Positions 35,498 to 43,757 of a stretch of 64,000 bases of DNA are shown here, piece after piece. The notes beneath the pieces were generated by a model. That model was not told where the DNA came from. It did not search any database and worked only from the letters and a program-made list of their open reading frames with translations. The stretch lies in NCBI GenBank assembly GCA_964432825.1, contig CAYSOX010000005.1:37186-101185 (forward strand), written 5' to 3'. The stretch is from UMGS1908 sp964432825. Lineage in GTDB: Bacteria > Bacillota > Clostridia > Christensenellales > UBA1242. Made by a program: the position numbers and the translations under genes. Position 1 is the first letter of the stretch. The number at the start of each line of letters is the position of its first letter.

Positions 35498-37327
35498 TTA
35501 AATTTCATTATTTTTTCTGATAAATTCATAGAGCTTTTCAGTAATCAATTTTGACTCTTCCGACAACTTGTCATAATCATCAATTACTCCAATAACAGAA
35601 TTACAAAACTCAACTTTGTTTTTAATAGTTCCACTATTAGCTGAGTAGGTTTTTATTTCTCCATTAGGGAATAATGAATCTATAAACTTACCTAGTTTTT
35701 TGTTTGCAAACTTTTTTTCCTTTTCAAATGCCTTGTTTATTTCACTTTCTTTTTTAGGATTTTGAACAAGTAGGGTTTGTTTAAGCATTTCAGAAGTTAT
35801 CAAATTTTCAACTTCAGTAACTGATAGTTCATAAAAATTTTCTTTAAGTTGTTCTTTAAATGCTTCTTTTCTTTTTGCTTTTAGTGAACCTTCTTTTGAA
35901 TTATCATTATCGGCGATTAAAAATATTTTATTACTGATATATTTCGCATTGATACTATTAGGATTGTCTTCTTTGTTAAAATTGAAATGAACAACATTTC
36001 CTCCGCCATACTCAATGAATGTGTAATCTATATTCTCTCTATATAATTTTATATCTTTATGTTTATCACAATATAATTTGAGATAATGTTTTAAATACAA
36101 TCTGTCAGTTATTCCTTCAACCCATATACTGCAATTTGATAAAAACAAACTAGAATTTCTAATTCCTAAATCATTTAATAATGATACATCTCCATTGTTG
36201 CATTGTTCTATTAAAAAATCTTTTCCTTCGTTTTTATCTTTGTCTTTGACTTTTTTAAATTTAAAAATAGACATATTTATATTTGTATCGGCAGAAGTGT
36301 CAAGAACTATATTAGAATGGGTTGTAATAAAATATTGATGGTTTTTAAATAAATCAGAATTAATTACTTCAATAAATTTTCTTAAAACCCCCGGATGCAA
36401 ATACATCTCTGGCTCTTCAATAAAGAATAATTTACCTTGCTCGTCTTTGTGTTTAAATAAAGAATAAAGAATTATAATTAGTTGTTGTGTTCCATCACCC
36501 CAATCATATATAGCTCTCTCATCTTTTCCAATTTTAACACAGAGAACCTTTTTCTTTTCATTTGGAATTAATTGAACTTTATCATAATCTGAGAAAAAGT
36601 TTTCTTGCAGAAACTTTTGAAAATCTTCAATCAATTTTCGTTGAGTTTCTTCGCCTAATAACATTGATTTTATTTCCTGATAAAGCTTTCCGCCCGTTAA
36701 AATCTGGTTTTTTATTGAAGTATCTTTAAAATATTCAGCATAAATGATATCGTTGTATATATCAAAACTTTCCAAACCATCGGCTTGTAGGTTTAACAGA
36801 CTGATGAAGTGATTAATAGAGTCTTTGTTTTGAATGTGAGCACCTTCAGAAAACTTTTTTAGTTTATTGTTGATAATAGACTTATAGTCTTTTGTGCCAC
36901 GCAAAATAGGAAAGTAGTATTTGTTGTTAATAGAAGTTGCCGATGAGTTCTTTTGTAAACTGCTAAAAAATGATTCTATCAAATATGAGTATGACGAACG
37001 TTTATTTTCCAACCTATTATATAAATCATCAAATTTTTCAAAATCGTTTTCAGGAATTTGGTCATAAGGACCATAAATATCTCGTTTATTAAATGAAGAT
37101 AGTATATTATCTACCTTATCAAGCTTCATTGCATAAAAGTTTGTAACAAACAAATGTCTTAAAAATCTACTTTTACCAGAATTATTTTCGCCAATGAAAA
37201 TGTTTGTTTTGGACAATTTCCCAAAACAACAATTGCTATTCATAAATTTATAATCATTGTTTACCTCTGTTAAATAGTTTGGCGATGAACTAAAACCTGT
37301 TTTAGAATTAAAAATAATATCTATCAT
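35498..37327 (-). CDS. OLD-family ATPase with TOPRIM nuclease domain
   Basis: 609 aa. ABC-like ATPase: Walker A GENNSGKS (46-53), Walker B FFIEEPE (301-307), TTHSN switch (335-339). The TOPRIM nuclease follows, with Glu404 in WVEGITDR and ADND (Asp473, Asp475). This is the class 1 overcoming-lysogenization-defect type, linked to phage exclusion; GajA of Gabija has this layout, but no UvrD-like partner gene is present. It is likely the third defence gene of the element. A GGAG ribosome site lies 8 nt before the ATG. Confidence 0.85.
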   Translation of the reverse strand: MIDIIFNSKTGFSSSPNYLTEVNNDYKFMNSNCCFGKLSKTNIFIGENNSGKSRFLRHLFVTNFYAMKLDKVDNILSSFNKRDIYGPYDQIPENDFEKFDDLYNRLENKRSSYSYLIESFFSSLQKNSSATSINNKYYFPILRGTKDYKSIINNKLKKFSEGAHIQNKDSINHFISLLNLQADGLESFDIYNDIIYAEYFKDTSIKNQILTGGKLYQEIKSMLLGEETQRKLIEDFQKFLQENFFSDYDKVQLIPNEKKKVLCVKIGKDERAIYDWGDGTQQLIIILYSLFKHKDEQGKLFFIEEPEMYLHPGVLRKFIEVINSDLFKNHQYFITTHSNIVLDTSADTNINMSIFKFKKVKDKDKNEGKDFLIEQCNNGDVSLLNDLGIRNSSLFLSNCSIWVEGITDRLYLKHYLKLYCDKHKDIKLYRENIDYTFIEYGGGNVVHFNFNKEDNPNSINAKYISNKIFLIADNDNSKEGSLKAKRKEAFKEQLKENFYELSVTEVENLITSEMLKQTLLVQNPKKESEINKAFEKEKKFANKKLGKFIDSLFPNGEIKTYSANSGTIKNKVEFCNSVIGVIDDYDKLSEESKLITEKLYEFIRKNNEI

Positions 37328-37501
37328 TTATAAAACTCCATGTAATAATATAGTTATATTATATCATAAGTTTTTTAAATTTGTATAAAAAGCCAAGGAA
37401 ATTTTTATTTTTAACCAAAGTTACCGATTTAGCCACAAATTGCAGTATTTTAATTTGATTTGGTTAAACTAATGGGTATATATTAATTATTATCTTTTGT
37501 A

Positions 37502-37598
37502 TTTTAGGGAACAAATTGATATAAATACAATCAAAAAGTTCCCTAAAAAATTATAGTGTGAAACAAATTGATATAAACATCTTATTTTTGTTTCACAC
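37502..37598. other. Pair of hairpins with a shared loop motif
   Basis: Hairpin one: TTTTAGGGAAC (37502-37512) pairs with GTTCCCTAAAA (37538-37548). Hairpin two: GTGTGAAACAAA (37556-37567) pairs with TTTGTTTCACAC (37587-37598), then TTTTT. The stems differ in sequence but both pair perfectly, while AACAAATTGATATAAA follows the left arm in both. This looks like a repeated RNA structure or a site for a DNA-binding protein, close to the right end of the element. It could also be two tandem terminators. The remainder of the 37328-37687 gap has no gene. Confidence 0.45.
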
Positions 37599-37687
37599 TT
37601 TTTCGTTATTATCATTAGAATAGGTTGTGTTAGAAGAAGATAGTATTAGACAGTTTTAGAACACTTAAATTACTCAAAAACAACACA

Positions 37688-37733
37688 TTTGCTATCAATT
37701 GCTGTCAAATTCAAAAGGTAAAAGACAGCAAAT
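37688..37733. repeat. Right cluster of integrase arm-type repeats
   Basis: TTGCTATCAA (37689-37698) and TTGCTGTCAA (37699-37708) lie head to tail, as at 25211-25230, with an inverted TTTGCTGTCTTT at 37721-37732. They lie ~85-125 bp from the right core. Confidence 0.7.
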
Positions 37734-37814
37734 ATTTTTTTATATTGCCGAATGTCTTTATTTATCTATGTTTTTAAGACATAGGGCTCACACACTTTGG
37801 TTTCAGGGCTCGTT

Positions 37815-37860
37815 CTTGGTAAGGCGGAGGTCACGGGTCCGATTCCCGTCATCAGCTCCA
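37815..37860 (+). pseudogene. 3' fragment of host tRNA-Thr(GGU)
   Basis: CTTGGTAAG core, then GCGGAGGTCACGGGTCCGA region with the T arm, acceptor strand CATCAGC, discriminator T and encoded CCA. It completes the 24830-24868 piece: fused at the core the two give a 76-nt tRNA with all stems paired. It has no promoter of its own here. Confidence 0.93.
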
Positions 37861-37865
37861 CAGCA

Positions 37866-37893
37866 AAAGTCCTTTTAAGGACTTTATTTTTTT
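37866..37893 (+). terminator. Original terminator of the host tRNA-Thr
   Basis: AAAGTCCTT pairs with AAGGACTTT over a TT loop, followed by ATTTTTTTG. From 37894 to 38188 there is AT-rich spacer; ATTATCTAAAAA occurs twice (38089 and 38139 areas), without a gene. Confidence 0.85.
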
Positions 37894-38188
37894 GCAAAAC
37901 ATATGCTTTAGGGCTTTGTCGGTTGAGTCCCGCCAAGGTATAAGCGATTGTCGTGAATTGATAAACAAATTTAAGCATTTTTAGGAAAATTGTTAAAATA
38001 TTTTGGTGAGGATGATAAAATTTTAACCCTACTTTCGGTGGTAATAAAAATTTAGAAAAAGTAAGTGTTGCGGGTGTAAATTATCTAAAAAGCGTAAAGG
38101 TGGCGATGTGATGTTTTTAGGTTTAATGTTGGGAATTTGAATTATCTAAAAAAGCAAATGCAAAACTTTTGATTTAATATTGAAAATA

Positions 38189-38217
38189 TTGACTTTAAGT
38201 TAGTTGATTGTTATAAT
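38189..38217 (+). promoter_or_regulatory. Promoter of the HExxH protein gene
   Basis: TTGACT (38189-38194), a 17-nt spacer and TATAAT (38212-38217). Confidence 0.8.
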
Positions 38218-38250
38218 TACATTAAAAGATTGTTAGGGGTGTAATTGAAT

Positions 38251-39273
38251 ATGGATAATGAAAATGATTACAAAAAATTGATTGAAGAGGCTCTTTCAAG
38301 TAAGCGATTCAATCTCGATGGAGAGGAATATGACCTTTTTGCTTGCAATGAGGTTAATAGAGAAGAATCAATTGCGCGAATGTCGGAATGCTTAAATAAA
38401 ATGCGAATAGCAATTGTTGAATTAACTAGCGAAAAGAATAAAGAAAAAATGAATGAACATTTTATGGAAGTTTTTAAAGAAATTTCGGCAATTAGGATAG
38501 ATGAGACAGATAGAGATAGTTACCCAATGAAAATAATGTTTGACGAGTTTACACAAAATGGACAAATTCCTTTCAGCGAGAAGAAAAAAGACGGTGTTAC
38601 TTCATCTGATAAACGTGATGGAATAATGTTGTTGTATCCAGAGATGGCCGATGATGTAAAAGATAAGAGAGAGGGTTATAGTCCGGCTATCCATACATTG
38701 GTTCATGAGTTTACTCACTTGTTGTCAATTCATTTAGAAAGGCAAGATAACGGTGGAGAGTCATATGTGCAAGGACTTCAATATTCAGGGCATGATAATT
38801 TGCTTGATGATTTTAATGAGGGATTAACTGAGGCTCTTTCTGAACAATTACTAAGAAAAATGTACCCCGAAACAAGGATTGAAGACCGTTATGCAACGCG
38901 AAAAGATTTAGCCAATGGTTTTATGGAGAGTTTAGATAGTGAAGTAAAACAAGAGACCTTTGAGGCGTATGTTGGCGGAAATGCCGACCAAATATATAAC
39001 AAATTATTTGAGCAATTAAAACACAAAGAGACTTTTCGTGAAAAAATCCTTTCAATGATAAAAAACAAAGAAACTCCAAAGAATTTTAAGGATAAACTAG
39101 GTCAAGAAATGGATGCAGGAACTCGAGTTTGTTCGGGGGATGAGGAAACTATACAAACAGTTAAAAGGCTAGTTGATGATTTTAAGGGGTTTAAAAGGGG
39201 CTTGCCTGAAAATGTTAATGGCAATCAAATTGCTATAGAAGACGCAAAAGACGAGGAGCCAATTAGAGAATAG
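38251..39273 (+). CDS. Putative zinc metalloprotease-like protein, unknown family
   Basis: 340 aa from the ATG at 38251; a TTG six bases before it (38245) fits the AGGGG site equally well, so the start is open. The protein is soluble and charged. A zinc motif HTLVHEFTHLLS lies at about residue 150. NEGLTEALSEQLL about 40 residues on could give the third ligand in a gluzincin-like way. The rest resembles nothing I know. It lies just outside attR with its own promoter. Activity is unproven. Confidence 0.55.
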   Translation: MDNENDYKKLIEEALSSKRFNLDGEEYDLFACNEVNREESIARMSECLNKMRIAIVELTSEKNKEKMNEHFMEVFKEISAIRIDETDRDSYPMKIMFDEFTQNGQIPFSEKKKDGVTSSDKRDGIMLLYPEMADDVKDKREGYSPAIHTLVHEFTHLLSIHLERQDNGGESYVQGLQYSGHDNLLDDFNEGLTEALSEQLLRKMYPETRIEDRYATRKDLANGFMESLDSEVKQETFEAYVGGNADQIYNKLFEQLKHKETFREKILSMIKNKETPKNFKDKLGQEMDAGTRVCSGDEETIQTVKRLVDDFKGFKRGLPENVNGNQIAIEDAKDEEPIRE

Positions 39274-39494
39274 CAAAAAATAAAAGTGCAAAAATGAGTT
39301 AATACACCTTTTAATAACTTATGCTTCAAATATATAAAATTCATATAAATAAACATACTAGTTGGTGAATATTAAACATTCATTACAAGGTTTTGTGTTG
39401 CAGTAAAAATTTTTACAAGGTATGGAAATTGTTTAGTTGAAGCGGTTTTAATAAAATAGTTAAAAATTTTGTAAAACCGCAATCGAGGTGAAAA

Positions 39495-39611
39495 ATGGAT
39501 TATGAGTTAAGTTTTGAGCAGAAGTTGTTAGACCATGCAAAATTAGAAGAGTTGGATGGTAGAATTGACGAGTATATCGCAAAAAAACGAAAATTAACAA
39601 AATATAGATAG
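39495..39611 (+). CDS. Candidate 38-aa charged protein
   Basis: ATG at 39495 with GAGGTG 5 nt before it, stop TAG at 39609. Reads MDYELSFEQKLLDHAKLEEL, then a Lys/Arg-rich end, predicted as one helix. The good ribosome site and ordinary codons suggest it is real. No family known. The rest of the 39274-39803 gap holds the promoter at 39615 and no other gene. Confidence 0.5.
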   Translation: MDYELSFEQKLLDHAKLEELDGRIDEYIAKKRKLTKYR

Positions 39612-39614
39612 GTG

Positions 39615-39643
39615 TTGAAATTTTAAACGTTCTATGCTATACT
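39615..39643 (+). promoter_or_regulatory. Promoter of the following unknown gene
   Basis: TTGAAA (39615-39620), a 17-nt spacer and TATACT (39638-39643). The leader to the next gene is about 165 nt and AT-rich. Confidence 0.7.
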
Positions 39644-39815
39644 AAACTTAGTAGGGTAACAAAGTATAATATAACGATTTTTGCTTGCAGAATTGTTAAA
39701 TCATTGCAAATGTAAAAAATTTGCGAAAATAGATATTTTTAAAATATTATGCTTTTGGTGAAAACTTCTTTTGTTGGAGATTACAAATCCTATAAAATAA
39801 GTTATGGGGGTTTTT

Positions 39816-40814
39816 ATGATTGCTTCGGTTTATGTTAATGCACATGGGTTTAGTATGCTGTATAATTATTGCGAAGAAAACGAGGATATGCGTGCACCAT
39901 TTTTAACTTTTCAAGATGTTGAGTTTTTGTTGGTTCAGATGCAAGAAAGTTGTAAAAAGCGATATGGGAATATGAATTATGTTAGATTTATTCCTGGTAT
40001 ATTTGATGTGATGGAAAGAAAATATAAATTGGCGGATGGTAAACCGTTTCTTTGGAAAATGGATACCAGAATAAGCGAGAATACTAACGACCCAAGTAAA
40101 AGATTCGCAACTAGACGAGTTTCCAAGTTGGAATTTGCTGAGTGGGGGATAAATGATGATGTATGGAATGGTGAAATTGAAAACCTTGGAAAGCAAAAAG
40201 AAAAAGTAATGACGCCATATGAGAAAAGAGAAATCGTGGCATTGCTTGATATGGATGTTGTGTATAGATTTGGGGCAGCAACAACGCAAATTAAAAATAA
40301 GGCAGTTTATAAACGAAATGTAAATTGCGGATTGTATTTTTATGGACAAAATGTCGAAATGTCTGCCGATTCAATACCTCAAGGAAAAAGAGAGGAATTA
40401 AAAAGGGGCTTAGGGCGATTTTTAAAAGATAGTATGGTCGATTATAGATTATTAGAAAACAGCGAACGATATAATAAAGTTGACCCATTACCACGAAAGA
40501 GTTTGGATATTTATAAGTGTATTCAATTTTATGGCTTGCCAGGATATTCATTTGATGATTTGGTGACGGATATGAAATATGCAATTCATGAATTTAACAA
40601 ACGCGGTATGTCTAAACTAAACCGAGAGTTATGGGAAAGGGATAACGGTGAATTTAAAATTCAAACAGGTAGAAAACATTATTTGTTAAACTTTGTTAGC
40701 GATTACGAAGAAAAAATTAAAAAAACTCAAGACGAAAAACTGAAAAGCAAATACCAAGAATTGATTGATAAAGCAAAAAAATCTTATTCGTCGACCGTTC
40801 AAATTGTACGATAA
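39816..40814 (+). CDS. Protein of unknown function
   Basis: 332 aa from the ATG at 39816, behind a GGGGG site; an ATG at 39804 lacks one. The protein is soluble, with mixed charged and aromatic residues. No known motif or membrane segment; Cys residues are few and scattered. A promoter precedes it, and it converges on typA. It does not resemble its neighbours, but with the HExxH gene and the 38-aa ORF it forms an unknown block next to the element's right end. Confidence 0.6.
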   Translation: MIASVYVNAHGFSMLYNYCEENEDMRAPFLTFQDVEFLLVQMQESCKKRYGNMNYVRFIPGIFDVMERKYKLADGKPFLWKMDTRISENTNDPSKRFATRRVSKLEFAEWGINDDVWNGEIENLGKQKEKVMTPYEKREIVALLDMDVVYRFGAATTQIKNKAVYKRNVNCGLYFYGQNVEMSADSIPQGKREELKRGLGRFLKDSMVDYRLLENSERYNKVDPLPRKSLDIYKCIQFYGLPGYSFDDLVTDMKYAIHEFNKRGMSKLNRELWERDNGEFKIQTGRKHYLLNFVSDYEEKIKKTQDEKLKSKYQELIDKAKKSYSSTVQIVR

Positions 40815-40926
40815 AAAGTTAGGTAAAAAAATAAATGCTAAAAAAATAACGACAATCTTAAGCGTAGAATGTTAAAATTATAACAGTTACTACTTTAAGG
40901 TTGCCGTTTTTATTATTTATTATTTA

Positions 40927-42759
40927 TTACTGCTGTTGCTTGCGTTTAAAGTCCATTCGACCTCTTTGTGTGTGGTCAAGTATGGTTTTACGCATTCTTA
41001 AGCTTTGTGGTGTAACTTCTAGTAATTCATCTTCGTCAAGGTATTCTAAAAATTCTTCCAAAGTAGGTTTCTTTACTGGTTCTAGTCTTAATGCTTCATC
41101 ACTAGAACTTGAACGAGTGTTGGTTAAATGCTTCTTTTTGCATACATTAACTATAATATCGTCTCCTTTAGGGTTGAAGCCTACAACCATTCCGCCATAA
41201 ACTTTATCTCCTGGAACAACTATAAGTTTTCCTCTTTCTTGAATATTATATAGTCCATATTGTACAGCCTCGCCTTCTTCAAAAGCAACTAGTGCGCCAA
41301 CATTTCGACGATTGATTACGCCTTTATATGGTTGATATTCTTTAAAGGTGCTGTTAATAATTCCTTCGCCTCGAGTTTCGGTCATAAATTGTGATTTATA
41401 TCCAAATAGTCCGCGTGCAGGCATAACAAAAGTTAATTTTGTGCGACCATTTCGAGTTTTTAGGTCGGCAAGTTCACCTTTTCTAGTTGAAAGTGAGTTG
41501 ATTATTGAGCCAGCACAATCTTCTGGAACATCTACAACAACTTCTTCAATTGGCTCACTTTTAACGCCGTCAATTTCCTTAATTAGAACGCGTGGCATAC
41601 TAACTTGCATTTCATAGCCGTCTCTTCGCATATTTTCAATTAGTATAGAAATATGCATTTCTCCGCGTCCTAAAACTCTAAAACTATCGGCAGAATCGGT
41701 GTCATAAACTTTTAAACTTAAATCTTTAATAGATTCTTTATATAATCGCTCTCTAAGGTGACGACTTGTACAATATTTGCCTTCACGACCAGCGAATGGG
41801 CTACTATTTACCGAGAATACCATTTCAACACTAGGTTCGCTTATTTTTACAAATGGGATGGTGTTTATGTTTCCAATATTTGAAAGGGAATCTCCAATTG
41901 TTACTTCGTCCGTTCCTGCAATACAAACAATTTCACCAGCACTAGCAGATTTAACAGGGATTCTTTTTAATCCGTTATACACAAAAAGGTTTTGAACTTT
42001 AAATTGTGTGTTTTTGTTTGTGTCAAAATAGTTGGTTATAATAAGTGAATCATTTACATTAATGGTGCCGTTTTCAATTTTTCCTACGGCAAGTTTTCCA
42101 AGAAAGTCATTTTGTTCAACCGAACTAACAAGCATACTAAGTTTTGCCGTTTGGTCGCCGGTTGGGGCAGGGATGTGGGATAAAATTGTTTCAAATAGAG
42201 GAACAAAATCGGTTCCAATTTGGTCTGGGTCGGTAGAAGATATTCCACTTCTTGCTGATGCAAATACAAATGGGCTATCAAGTTGTTCGTCTGTAGCGTC
42301 CAAATCCATCAATAGTTCCAAAACTTCGTCTTTAACTTCTAAAATTCTTGCATCTTTTCGGTCAATCTTGTTAATTACAACTATTACTCTTAAGTTTAAT
42401 TCTAGTGCTTTTTGTAGTACAAAACGGGTTTGAGGCATAGGACCTTCAAAAGCATCAACGACCAAAAGTACGCCGTCAACCATTTTTAAAACGCGTTCAA
42501 CTTCTCCACCAAAATCGGCGTGACCGGGTGTATCTACAACATTAATTTTTGTATCCTTATACATAAAACTTGCATTTTTACTAAGAATGGTTATTCCGCG
42601 TTCTCTTTCAAGTGCGTTGCTGTCCATAACACGGTCTTCAACTTCTTGGTTTTCTCTGAATGCTCCGCCTTGCTTTAGCATTTCATTTACAAGACTGGTT
42701 TTTCCGTGGTCAACATGGGCAATAATTGCTATGTTTCTAATTTTTATATCATTATTCAT
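40927..42759 (-). CDS. typA: Translational GTPase TypA/BipA
   Basis: 610 aa, the usual length. G1 AHVDHGKTSL, G2 ERGITI, G3 DTPGHADFGGEV, G4 NKIDR, then beta-barrel, EF-G III/V-like and the BipA C-terminal domain with NVGALVAFEEGEAVQYGL and RERGKLIV-like wording. It is a ribosome-binding GTPase involved in assembly and stress. AGGAG precedes the ATG. Last gene of a minus-strand group with dnaD and dnaI-like genes. Confidence 0.97.
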   Translation of the reverse strand: MNNDIKIRNIAIIAHVDHGKTSLVNEMLKQGGAFRENQEVEDRVMDSNALERERGITILSKNASFMYKDTKINVVDTPGHADFGGEVERVLKMVDGVLLVVDAFEGPMPQTRFVLQKALELNLRVIVVINKIDRKDARILEVKDEVLELLMDLDATDEQLDSPFVFASARSGISSTDPDQIGTDFVPLFETILSHIPAPTGDQTAKLSMLVSSVEQNDFLGKLAVGKIENGTINVNDSLIITNYFDTNKNTQFKVQNLFVYNGLKRIPVKSASAGEIVCIAGTDEVTIGDSLSNIGNINTIPFVKISEPSVEMVFSVNSSPFAGREGKYCTSRHLRERLYKESIKDLSLKVYDTDSADSFRVLGRGEMHISILIENMRRDGYEMQVSMPRVLIKEIDGVKSEPIEEVVVDVPEDCAGSIINSLSTRKGELADLKTRNGRTKLTFVMPARGLFGYKSQFMTETRGEGIINSTFKEYQPYKGVINRRNVGALVAFEEGEAVQYGLYNIQERGKLIVVPGDKVYGGMVVGFNPKGDDIIVNVCKKKHLTNTRSSSSDEALRLEPVKKPTLEEFLEYLDEDELLEVTPQSLRMRKTILDHTQRGRMDFKRKQQQ

Positions 42760-42785
42760 ATGTGTTTTCTCCTAAATTATATAAA

Positions 42786-43748
42786 TTACTTTAATAATTG
42801 TTTCAATTTTGATCTTAAATCATTCCCTTTTAAGGTAATTTGAAGGGAATTAAATTTGCTAAAAACTCTACTATAAATTCGTTCACCATATCTATCAAGC
42901 AAATCTCTTGCTGTTAAATTTGATGTAATAATGGTTTTTTTGTTATGCAGTGTTCTTTCATTTATTATGACACCAAGGTATTCACGCGTTACATTCTTAA
43001 AAACAGGTTCGGTGCCAAGGTCGTCAATAATTAGTAGGTCAGGATCTAATAGTGCAGAAAGAATATTTGATTTATCTCGATCAAACGAGCCGTGATAATT
43101 TAAAAATATTGTGTTCATTTGAAAAGCAGATACCATATTTACATAAACAAATTTTTTAATTAATGCACTGGCGATGCATTCACTGAAAAAGGTTTTACCC
43201 GTTCCCGCCGAACCGCTAATAAAAATGTTATCATACTTAGTTTCGTAAAATTTGTCTACAAAGGTTGTACAAATTTCTTTAGCTTTTTTCAGTTCGGTTT
43301 GTTGCTTTTTGTCGGTCGCAACCGATTCGTTAAAATCTGAAAAAGTTTTTAGCGAGGTATAATTAATGCCGTTAGATTTTAAAAGCCTTTTTGTTAGTTC
43401 AGTATTGTAGCAAACACAAGGCAATCCGTTAACAAAACCGGAATCATTACACTTTGTGCATTGATATTTAGGCTCAAGGTCTTCGGGGGTTAAGTTTAAT
43501 TTTTTTAGCAAAGTTTTTTGAGTCTTTTTTAGTTTTTCTAGTTCTTGAAGTTCAGCAAGGTTATTCATTTTATCATAGTTTTTCCTTGCAAGCAAGTAAT
43601 TTAACTCATTTATTTTTAAATAATTATCATTAAACTTGGCATCTTTGCGGGCATATTCAAAATTTCTTTCGGCAACTTTTTTTGCAGACAATTGCTTATT
43701 TATATAAAAAGTCTTTAATTCATTTTTTATATCTTGTAATGAGTCCAT
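42786..43748 (-). CDS. DnaI/DnaC-type helicase loader
   Basis: 320 aa. An N-terminal helical part and a cysteine cluster (CTKCNDSGFVNGLPCVC) precede the AAA+ domain: Walker A SGSAGTGKTFF, Walker B LIIDDLGTE, sensor NLTARDLLDRYGERIYSRV. It loads the replicative helicase DnaB/DnaC at origins. 9 nt downstream of dnaD, the expected partner, and upstream of typA by 26 nt. Confidence 0.92.
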   Translation of the reverse strand: MDSLQDIKNELKTFYINKQLSAKKVAERNFEYARKDAKFNDNYLKINELNYLLARKNYDKMNNLAELQELEKLKKTQKTLLKKLNLTPEDLEPKYQCTKCNDSGFVNGLPCVCYNTELTKRLLKSNGINYTSLKTFSDFNESVATDKKQQTELKKAKEICTTFVDKFYETKYDNIFISGSAGTGKTFFSECIASALIKKFVYVNMVSAFQMNTIFLNYHGSFDRDKSNILSALLDPDLLIIDDLGTEPVFKNVTREYLGVIINERTLHNKKTIITSNLTARDLLDRYGERIYSRVFSKFNSLQITLKGNDLRSKLKQLLK

Positions 43749-43757
43749 TTTTACCTC

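Larger units (their letters stand above)
24860..37823. mobile_element. Integrative mobilizable element with defence cargo, inserted in tRNA-Thr
   Basis: Both ends share the 9-bp core CTTGGTAAG (24860-24868 and 37815-37823) and cut a tRNA-Thr in the anticodon loop; one unit is 12,955 bp. Between them lie a spare tRNA-Thr, an AbiJ-like gene, tyrosine integrase, excisionase-like protein, relaxase, accessory protein, HTH protein, a restriction-modification pair and an OLD nuclease, all coding genes on the minus strand. No type IV secretion genes are present, so transfer would need a helper. Arm-type repeats lie near both ends. This is a clean whole element: the junctions rebuild an uninterrupted 76-nt tRNA. 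Confidence 0.93.

Noticed and set aside
37502..37598. Retron or type III toxin-antitoxin RNA
   Set aside because: No reverse transcriptase or ToxN-like gene nearby and only two repeat units; left as an unexplained hairpin pair.
24860..37823. Self-transmissible conjugative element
   Set aside because: No VirB4/VirD4-like ATPase or other channel gene between the att cores; only a relaxase and accessory protein.
37911..37945. Second tRNA remnant downstream of attR
   Set aside because: GGTTGAGTCCCGCC looks like part of a T arm but no acceptor or other arm matches.
37766..37978. Minus-strand 70-codon frame across attR
   Set aside because: It runs antisense through the tRNA 3' fragment and its terminator; the peptide (PVTSALPRTSPE) is the usual antisense reading of a tRNA T arm.
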